Shown here: one piece after another, positions 57,174-64,000 of the stretch
Layout of the letters: the number at the start of each line of letters is the position of its first letter
How positions within the stretch are numbered: the stretch's first letter is position 1
Source of the DNA: Callorhinus ursinus
Taxonomy: Eukaryota > Chordata > Mammalia > Carnivora > Otariidae
Direction of reading: 5' to 3'
Assembly (NCBI RefSeq): GCF_003265705.1
Contig: NW_020312828.1
Span: 61,134,212-61,198,211 of the forward strand
Length of the DNA: 64,000 bases
Made by a program: the position numbers and the translations under genes
The notes under the pieces: model-generated
The model's input: the letters and a program-made list of their open reading frames with translations, nothing else
Database searches by the model: none
What the model was told of the DNA's origin: nothing

Positions 57174-60057
57174 ATTTAACATAGAAGATCAAAGAGCAAG
57201 AACCAACTTCATGCTTCCAAGAGGTAAGGTGATATTTCTTTGCCTTTGCATGAATGCAAGTTTTGTTGGTGTGTAAAGATTAATCATTGACCTGTAATTA
57301 GAGACTACAGTTGAGTAAATGTTATGTGACGATGGTGGCAATTATATTTTCACTTGAAAGTCCATTCAGAACACCAATCCCTCATAAAACTCAAGGAGGG
57401 ATATCAGTTCCAGATGTGAAGTTCCAATCATGGGCTTTTTTTATCATGACACGTCTCTGATTTTTTTTCCCTTTGTCATCACTGAATTTGCCTTTTAAGA
57501 AGGGGTAAACATTCTCAAATTAACTAACTTTCAATAAGGAAAGGAACTTATATAAACAATTGTTCTTCTCCATCATTAATCTAATGGAAATAGTGCAATT
57601 ATAGTAAGAGAGGAAATTGCAATCACCAACTCTTCTCTGCTGCTCATTCTTCCTGTGTTTAAAAATAAAAAATTATCCTCCCAGCAAATGTTCTTCACAA
57701 AGATATAAGTTGCAGGGTAGGATTATCTCATGACTTCAAGTAAGTTCTGTTATTCCAAGAAAACACTTTGCAAAGTTTCCAAAAGTTAAGCCAAGCTACA
57801 AGATATATAAGCAGTTTAGATATGACCAAGACAGTATCTTCCCCTCCCAGCTAACCTTTTATTAAAAACTACACACTTTATTTCAACATTCTGAGCAGAT
57901 CCTAGACAACTATGTGCATACAAGTCCCAGAGCAGACATAAAAACCAGATGGGAAAGAGATTTACAAGAACCAATCTCAAAAGAATATTTGCAAGCAGAA
58001 TGTCAACTCAACATTGATTTCAGCAATGTATTTTGATTTACAATACAGATGTCTTTTCAGAATTTTCATTTCTCCTTATGTATGAACAAAGTGCAAGGAG
58101 GATATAGTCCCAGCTGCTCACTTCAAATGTTCCAACCCTAAACAACAACAACAAAAAATTATCATTTACTTTTATCCCCTGGGAAGTTCAGATTTTTTTT
58201 TAGCAGACTTTAAAGGCAAATTGTTAAATCAAGCAAGCAGTTGCCCCTATGCTTATGAATATTTTTCTGAGGATACCACCTTGTCATATCTCAAGGATCT
58301 TAACAAGGTAGAGAAAGAATGAAAGTATTTCTTTTGTTATTCTCTTATTATACAACAACAGTAGAGTGAGATTCTTTATGGTGGGGACCCTGGACACTGT
58401 GCTAGGTACTAAAGATATTAAAAACAACAACAACAACAACAAAAAAAAACTCCAAAGAGTTCAGAGTCCTTGAAAGAATTTTTTTTAATGCAATGTTGTG
58501 AAATATACAAAGAATTACTTGAACACATGAAGGAAGCACATAACTTTATCAGAAAAGACAAGGTAAAAAGGAAATAATGTGAATGAGATAGAACTGTCCT
58601 CAGTACCTAACTATAACAAAACTTGAACCTCTAAGGACAGATTGTTTCTCATCTTCTTTGGTCGTAATAAACAAAATAAATTCTGAAATCATTCAATATG
58701 AGAATCATCAGCAAACATTTACTGAGCCAATTATATAATGATTTCCACTTGATAAGGAGCACTCACTCCATGGAAAAATACCTGAAGTACAGTCCACATA
58801 ACGAGCTGCCTCTGATTATTTTTCAATGTCTGAAAAATTATAATATTTAATTTCAACATTATTCCAGGGGCTTGATACTTCTACCATATGTGAGTATAAT
58901 GACTACTTTCAACCAAGATTTATTGAGCTCCTACTCAATTGGATTGGATTTGTGACATGGGAAAGGAGAAATGTAGTCAGGAGTAGATACTGATAAAGCT
59001 GAACAGAGTAAGTAGGTACACACATTCTGGCAGCACTGGGATCACACAATCGAATTTATTTTTGAAGGACTGTACGCATCAGTTGGCTTATGTTGACTTT
59101 GACGGTGCAATTTATGCAAAAATACTCAAATTTCACTGATAGTACTGAACTATGAAAAGCTAGAAATATCTGCTCACTCAAAAAAGAAATCCACAATAAA
59201 CTCTCCAAGATGAAATTTCACTCTTTCTCTTTCTTTGCAAATGGAGAACGGGGTTTAGAAAAATAAAATCCGTTAAAAAACAAACAAACAACAAAATTGG
59301 TGTATTTCTATTATGTGAAAAGATATCATTCTCTGTTAAGCCAAATGTTACTTACTTAGCTGGTCCTCATGATAAAGCTACCACATGTAGTATGTCTCTA
59401 TATTAATGATATTAATTCCACATATGATATTCATTCACAGATTTCATTATAAAGTTCAGTGAGTCTGAAAACATCTATCTCACTACTTCATAGCCATATC
59501 TCCTATAATAGGTTTTATGGTGTTTACAACGTACTTTTGCATTCATTATTTCACTAAATGTTTGGAACAAACCTTTGAGGTAAGTAATGTGTTAATAGCC
59601 CCATTTTTGGATAAAGACACATCTTCAAAATACTTATGTAACTTAATAAAGGTTATACAGTTAGTAATGAATATTAATAATGGTGAACCCTAGACCTAGC
59701 TTATATAGTTTGTGCTAATTATCTGGTCTTATTTTATTCCAGTTTGTTGAAAATATGCAATCCAAGTATGACAAAAGCAGTCACTCAGAATTAACTGGAA
59801 TATCTGATTAACCCAAATGCCCTAAAATAATGTTAAATATCTGAGTTTTTATTTTTTAGAAAGATAGCCCAAATTTGTAAACTTTCTTAAAGAAAAAGCA
59901 ATGACCCTGGGGTAGAACTTTTGGGATGTAAATCTCCAACTCTTTCTTGAAAGCAGTAAGTCATGAAGGTGCATTTGATGAAAAGCTGGACTAGGACCTT
60001 GAAGGCATGTGATTACAGTCAGTTTATGCTCCAAGCTTCCAAGCTTCCAAGAACATA
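57174..60057. other. 2.9 kb with no recognised repeat or gene
   Basis: No repeat family or exon assigned. A short (AAC)n with an A-run lies at 58421-58449. AT-rich. Confidence 0.4.
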
Positions 60058-60098
60058 TTCTGCGGGGCCGACGGGATTCGAGAGTGACGACGTTGCTG
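60058..60098. other. Local CpG cluster
   Basis: Six CpG dinucleotides fall within about 40 bp in a background with almost none. It lies inside overlapping open frames (59849-60178 minus, 109 codons; 59963-60184 plus, 73 codons) that have no recognisable domain. It is too small for a CpG island. It may be a recently acquired or unmethylated patch. Confidence 0.7.
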
Positions 60099-60504
60099 TA
60101 GAGAGTTTTTCTTTTTCTCTGCAGTTCAGCCTCCTCAGAATGATAAACGGGCTTACTTTCAGCTTTTCTGAACGACATTATTAATGTTCTGTTGGTTTAA
60201 TCCGCTGGTGCTGGGTGGGTGCATGCAGGAAAGGGAACTTCTTGATGGAAGGTAGATAGTAGGCAAAAGCTTTAAAGCTTAGAATCCAGTGGAGGGAGCT
60301 CTTACTCAAGTACTAACTTGGCCTTACTCGGAGGAGAAACACATTGAAACTTGTAAGGAAATGCTGGAGTCTAATTACCTACACTTAAGAAAAATACAGG
60401 AAGCACCAACCTAGAAGGTTACCCCCAGGCTTATGTTTACATATCGTTCAATACAGTACAAGATTTCACTATAAGGAAAAGGAGATTTGGGAGAATAAAG
60501 TGTA

Positions 60505-60507
<3 letters not shown>
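60099..60507. other. Unique sequence, no recognised feature
   Basis: Nothing recognised. Confidence 0.4.
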
Positions 60508-60556
<49 letters not shown>

Positions 60557-60574
60557 TGTGTGTGTGTGTGTGTG
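60508..60574. repeat. (CT)n-(GT)n compound microsatellite
   Basis: (CT)n at 60508-60553 switches directly to GTATG(TG)n at 60554-60574. The first part is homopurine/homopyrimidine with mirror symmetry (H-DNA-prone), the second alternating (Z-prone). Confidence 0.97.
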
Positions 60575-60923
60575 GTCTCAATTAGGGCATATTTGATAAA
60601 CTGTTAGTTTTTTTTAATATGAATTATATGACTAATATATTAATTCTACAAATATTTATTATTGCAAGTGAAATCAAGAATTAACTCAATTACCCTGATC
60701 ATGGAAGCAAAATGAAAAGACCTCATTTACTTTGATTAACTTGATTATTACAAGTGTTTCATTGTTTTATGTCTAGAAACAGTTTCACTACTTTTCTGCT
60801 AGAAAATACTTTCAGTCTGTTGGAAGTCAAACACTTTTAAGAGATTCTAAAGGAGCTGCAAAGAATAAATAACATTATTCTCCAAGGAACTTAAGAGTCC
60901 TTTATAGGCAATGTAGTACTTAC

Positions 60924-61067
60924 AACACACAGGTAGGAGCTCATTGTAATGAATTCCCCAAGACATGCAATTTGGTTGTAGTGGATCTGTGTAGTAATGA
61001 AGGCATTGATAGAAATAACTTTCCCCATCTTCTGGAGCAGGGAATGGAACAGCCGCTTTGCAGCAAA
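60924..61067 (-). CDS. Candidate internal coding exon, cysteine-rich, phase 1-1
   Basis: The best host-exon candidate, on the minus strand. Upstream is a pyrimidine-rich acceptor (ttttttcttttgcttgttag). Downstream a GTAAGT donor begins at 60923. The 144-bp segment is open throughout and starts and ends in phase 1, so it is a frame-neutral module typical of secreted or extracellular proteins. It encodes 'CCKAAVPFPAPEDGESYFYQ', then 'CLHYYTDPLQPNC' and 'MSWGIHYNELLPVC'. The cysteine pattern is CC-x18-C-x11-C-x13-C, aromatic-rich, with no Lys-rich or repeat bias. Spacing of the last three cysteines loosely recalls small disulphide modules such as fibronectin type II, but key Trp and Cys positions do not fit and I do not recognise the gene. 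Neighbouring exons were not found; upstream ones would lie beyond the ERV or outside the window. It could be chance or a dead exon. Confidence 0.35.
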
Positions 61068-61337
61068 CTAACAAGCAAAAGAAAAAATTAGCCCCAAATC
61101 AAGCAGGACAAAATGGGATGTGTCACGCACACGATCTCACTGTCCCATCTCTTCTCCTCCCAAGCCCTAGTTTAGATACATGTTTTGGATGAGCATGTTC
61201 AAGGTGAGAGCGGGGAGGAACAAGAAAATGTAAAAGGTTAAATTATCTTCTGGAGAGCACCCAGCACCTTTAGTCTATCTTGTACAGGGAACCTTACCAA
61301 AGTTTCTCTAAAACTTCTATTGCTAAGCTACTCTTTT
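61068..61337. other. Unique sequence, no recognised feature
   Basis: Presumed intron if the exon at 60924-61067 is real. No repeat recognised. Confidence 0.4.
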
Positions 61338-61386
61338 ACAAAACAAAACAAAACAAAACAAAACAAAACAAAACAAAACAAAAAAA
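61338..61386. repeat. (AAAAC)n pentanucleotide repeat
   Basis: About nine tandem AAAAC units ending in an A6 run. It lies directly at the left end of the ERV-derived region. Confidence 0.97.
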
Positions 61387-61449
61387 TGAATGGCTCCCAA
61401 GTGCCCACAGGAGAAGGAATATATTCTTCAGAGGAACACTGAAGGCTCT

Positions 61450-61690
61450 CTACCCTTGACTTGGGCCCATTCACCTCTCTCTCTTTCCTGCCTTACCTCC
61501 CTTCCTCACCCCCAGGCGCTCTCTGCCCTAATGAGACTGAGTTCCAAAGGGTCTGCTGCCCAGGGGGCTGCAACCTAGACCTGCTACAGAATCCTCTGCT
61601 CATTCAAAGACCTCATTCAAAGTGGGCAGCCTTTCTTGTCACTCACTATCAGAATCAGAGCAGTATTCCTAGGTACAGAATGTGTTGCCT
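61450..61690 (-). pseudogene. ERV pol fragment downstream of the RT active site
   Basis: Reading leftward from 61690 in shifting frames, short recognisable pieces such as 'VSDKKGCPL' and 'AAPWAADPLELSLIRAERA' fit the thumb/connection region that follows RT in ERV pol. Several stops interrupt it. The assignment rests on position and by-eye resemblance. Confidence 0.5.
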
Positions 61691-62290
61691 TCAGACCCTG
61701 AAGTGGGTGAGCAGGCACTCTTGAGAGCTTCCTTTGGGATGGAGGATGGATGCAAGCTACCACAACTTACTTGGAAAGGGGTGACCCAGCACACCATTAG
61801 CCCCGGGACCCCTAAAATCTTCAGTGAATGGTGAGTCCCTGAGTGTTCCAAGTATTTATCTCTCACCCTCTGGAGCGCATGTGTCCTTCCCGGCATGCTG
61901 GCCCCTTCTTGCTCATCCTGCTTGATCGACATGGCACCGTCAATGTGATGGATCAGTGTGATGTTCTGCGGGATGTCCACATGCTCTAGAGCTCTCTGAC
62001 TGTAACATGACTGACAGTGAGAGAGTTTTGTCTTGGGGCAAAACAGTAAATTAAAGAGTATTCTTTGCTCTGTATGAAGGGAAATTGTTTCTGATCCTTT
62101 TTCCTGATCTAAATAAAGAATGCATTTGCAAAATCAGTAGCTCTATATAATATATCTGAGTCCTTATTAATCTGCGATAGCAATAAAACCACATCGCACA
62201 CAGCAGCTATACCAGAGTGAAAACCTGGTTGATCTTGGGGTTGTCCTATAGTCATTCTCCAGGATCCATCTGGTTTGTGCATAGGGCAAA
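61669..62290 (-). pseudogene. ERV reverse transcriptase pseudogene
   Basis: Remnant of a retroviral reverse transcriptase. From about 62283 leftward one frame gives 'MHKPDGSWRMTIGQPQ', then 'AAVCDVVLLLSQIN' and 'RATDFANAFF' (about 62118-62147). The last corresponds to motif A with the first catalytic Asp. An in-frame stop follows right after it. A second frame (61669-61980) carries 'DIPQNITLIHHIDGAMSIK', where the catalytic YIDD box (about 61935-61952) has become HIDG, losing the last Asp. The stop, a second stop near 62005, the frameshift and the active-site change show it is dead. It lies between the protease remnant and the truncated left end. Confidence 0.88.
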
Positions 62291-62617
62291 TGGGATTAAT
62301 GTAGATATGATAGAAACTACCACCACTGAATCCTTTAGATTTTTAAAAGTAGCATTACTCTCTCTAGCATCTGTCCACAGGATGCTGTTTTTTATTGACC
62401 ATGCTAAACAAAGCATGGAAGGCAGTTTCAGAAGCTCCTATTTGGCCTTCTCCACCATGATAGCTTCTATCTCACAGAACCAGGATGCAATGTGGGAGTT
62501 ATTCCAAAATCCAAGTGTGTTAATTCCAAATAAGTATTCACAGAATGGGGAAATGACCAATGGGTGCATCCACAGACCTGTAGCCCAACCATAGCTGGAA
62601 GGTGGCCAGGACACTTT

Positions 62618-62809
62618 TTATTTCCTGACTCCCATATGCCCCACTCTAATGAAGAAAGCATGGTAACACATCAGGTGACTTGGTATCAGTGTCAGAACAC
62701 ATCCTGTGTCCAATAGTTCTTGGTATGTTTGGATATTGCCCCTTTCCCAGCATACAGTCACTGGACTAGGTTGTTGGTTCTTTTGGAGAAGGACTGGGGG
62801 AACCATCAC
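62618..62809 (-). pseudogene. ERV aspartic protease remnant
   Basis: The 63-codon frame contains 'YQELLDTGCVLTLIPSHL' (about 62685-62738): the retroviral protease active-site signature L-L-D-T-G followed by a hydrophobic T-L-I-P strand. In retroviral proteases the Asp acts in a homodimer. Only this N-terminal part is recognisable before the frame is lost. It lies about 400 bp upstream of the RT remnant, the expected pro-pol order. Confidence 0.75.
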
Positions 62810-63479
62810 AGGGTATAATAGAGTCTTTTCCCTGAGGATCCCAGTCCTCTTGAGTCAGTGGATCCTAGTCTGAAAATTGGCTCAGATCCAGAAACTGGGC
62901 AGGAGAATGTGGCTTTGTTTAGGCAACAGAACCCAGACTCCTGTTCATCAATTCTGGTTTTCTTCTGATCGTGTTGGCAATCCACCTATTTTCCCTTGGC
63001 AAAATATAATAACATTCTACAAACCACCTTCATAGTTCTCTGTGGGTTAGGCTTCCTTGGCTGTCACTCTGATCTTATCTGTGCTCAGGAGAGCAATGAT
63101 CTCCCAGGTCTGGTGTTAAGAACTATTTCCTGGACTCATCTGTGTTAGAACCCAATTATCCCCATTGCTGTTACTGAGCCAATTTTCTCTGACAGTCTCT
63201 TCTACCTTCAGCTCTTCCATGGAGGAGTGACAGCACCGAACAGCACAGTGATACTGATGTCCTTCTCTCCAGTGAATTCCTGATGTCCTCGGGCAAAGTT
63301 TGATGTGGGGACCTCCCCCCACGGAACATAAGAACATCTGGTGATTCTTTTTGCCTCATGTAATATAACCAATCCAGCACATCTACCTCACTCAGTCTTT
63401 TATTTCCATTCTCTCGTGTGTATCCCTAGGCAATGTTAACTATTTCAACCTCACTGAGTGTGAGCCGTTGCCTTGTCTA

Positions 63480-63760
63480 GGCTCCAGGAGCCATCCTAGA
63501 CACAAGTTTGCATCATCTCTTTGGGCCCTTGCCAGGGTATTACCCCCAAACAAGTGTCCCAAGTCAATAAATTCTCTGATAACCAGTCTTTTATGTTTGG
63601 ACTCCCTTGATCAAGCACCCTCAGCCTCCAGCACAGAGGTTCACCCCAGCCCCTGCTGATCCCTGCTAACCAGGTCTTGTAGCTCCTTTGGAGTGTGGTC
63701 CCTCTTTTCCCCTTTCCGATGTAGTTCATCCCTGGCTGGGGTATGCTGCTCCTTAACTCT
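63480..63760 (-). pseudogene. ERV gag-like remnant
   Basis: On the minus strand at about 63660-63705 a frame reads 'DHTPKELQDLVSRDQQGLG', a gag capsid-region-like phrase, flanked by stops. Its position upstream of the protease supports gag. No zinc-knuckle motif was readable between it and the protease. Confidence 0.5.
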
Positions 63761-64000
63761 GGTTATAGGCCTGGAGTCAGGAAAGCAGTGGGGGCAGCTT
63801 CTGAGGTGGGATCCCTCCTTCCATATCTTCTGCCTTGGGGGGCATGGGAGTTAGGGAGGCAGGTACTAGCTCTTAAGGGGAGGAGTGGGCAATTTCTTCA
63901 GGGCCAGAAGACCAGATGAGTCTAGGAAATCAAATCTTCAAGCCAAATGTCCCCATCCCATGTAGAGGGTCCTAAGTTTTTCCAGCTTGTCATGACTTTC

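Larger units (their letters stand above)
61390..64000 (-). mobile_element. Decayed endogenous retrovirus (gag-pro-pol), runs off the right edge
   Basis: Minus-strand fragments of retroviral proteins occur in genomic order from right to left: gag-like (about 63.7 kb), protease (62.7 kb), reverse transcriptase (62.29-61.67 kb), then connection/RNase H-proximal sequence to about 61.45 kb. All are broken by stops and frameshifts. The rest of pol, env and the 3' LTR are missing; the left end stops near an (AAAAC)n tract. Any 5' LTR would lie beyond position 64000. Family not assigned. Confidence 0.85.

Noticed and set aside
62217..62594. 125-codon plus-strand frame
   Set aside because: It is the antisense shadow of the ERV pol region; the minus strand carries the clear RT motifs.
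1..64000. CRISPR arrays, operons, phage or bacterial mobile elements
   Set aside because: The repeat content is mammalian (CAN-SINE, L1, L2, MIR, MaLR); no regularly spaced direct repeats and no dense coding.

Overview
This is a stretch of mammalian nuclear DNA, almost certainly from a carnivoran. It carries about ten copies of the tRNA-derived carnivore SINE (CAN-SINE). Each has a GGGCGCCTGGGTGGCTCAG-like head, a (CT)-rich middle, and an AATAAA/poly(A) tail. It also carries many L1 3' ends of the type found in bears, seals and mustelids. The sequence alone points to Caniformia, probably an arctoid; the species cannot be named. The window is AT-rich, CpG-poor and intronic or intergenic in character. 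It holds no complete gene, and nearly all short open frames are chance or transposon-derived.

Layout. 1-9 kb: mostly unique DNA with MIR, L2 and L1 fragments and a striking 29-bp-arm hairpin at 3887-3954. 9.7-20.9 kb: nested L1s, MaLR-type LTRs, a DNA transposon with long terminal inverted repeats, and a well-ordered nest (L2, then an MLT1-like LTR, then CAN-SINEs) at 18.97-20.9 kb. 21-30 kb: MIR/L2 fragments and a 1.5-kb antisense L1 with a clear target-site duplication. 30-32.8 kb: no recognised repeat. 32.8-47.3 kb: repeat-dense, with a head-to-head SINE pair, a 5'-inverted L1, a possible SINE-L1 chimera and old antisense L1. 47.85-48.24 kb: a broken reading frame that resembles the C-terminal part of a bornavirus-type nucleoprotein, possibly an endogenous viral element. 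48-53.9 kb: microsatellites, L2 and MIR. 54-61 kb: largely unique, with a Z-DNA-prone tract, a local CpG cluster, and at 60924-61067 (minus) the best candidate host exon: a 144-bp cysteine-rich frame with a good acceptor and donor, both in phase 1. 61.4-64 kb: a decayed endogenous retrovirus on the minus strand (gag-like, protease, reverse transcriptase) that runs off the right edge.

The ordering of insertions, with target-site duplications readable for most young copies, gives a local history: MIR/L2 oldest, then MaLR LTRs, DNA transposons and old L1, then CAN-SINEs and carnivore L1s. All identifications come from reading the sequence; no database search was run. Repeat boundaries without a duplication are approximate (about 20-50 bp).
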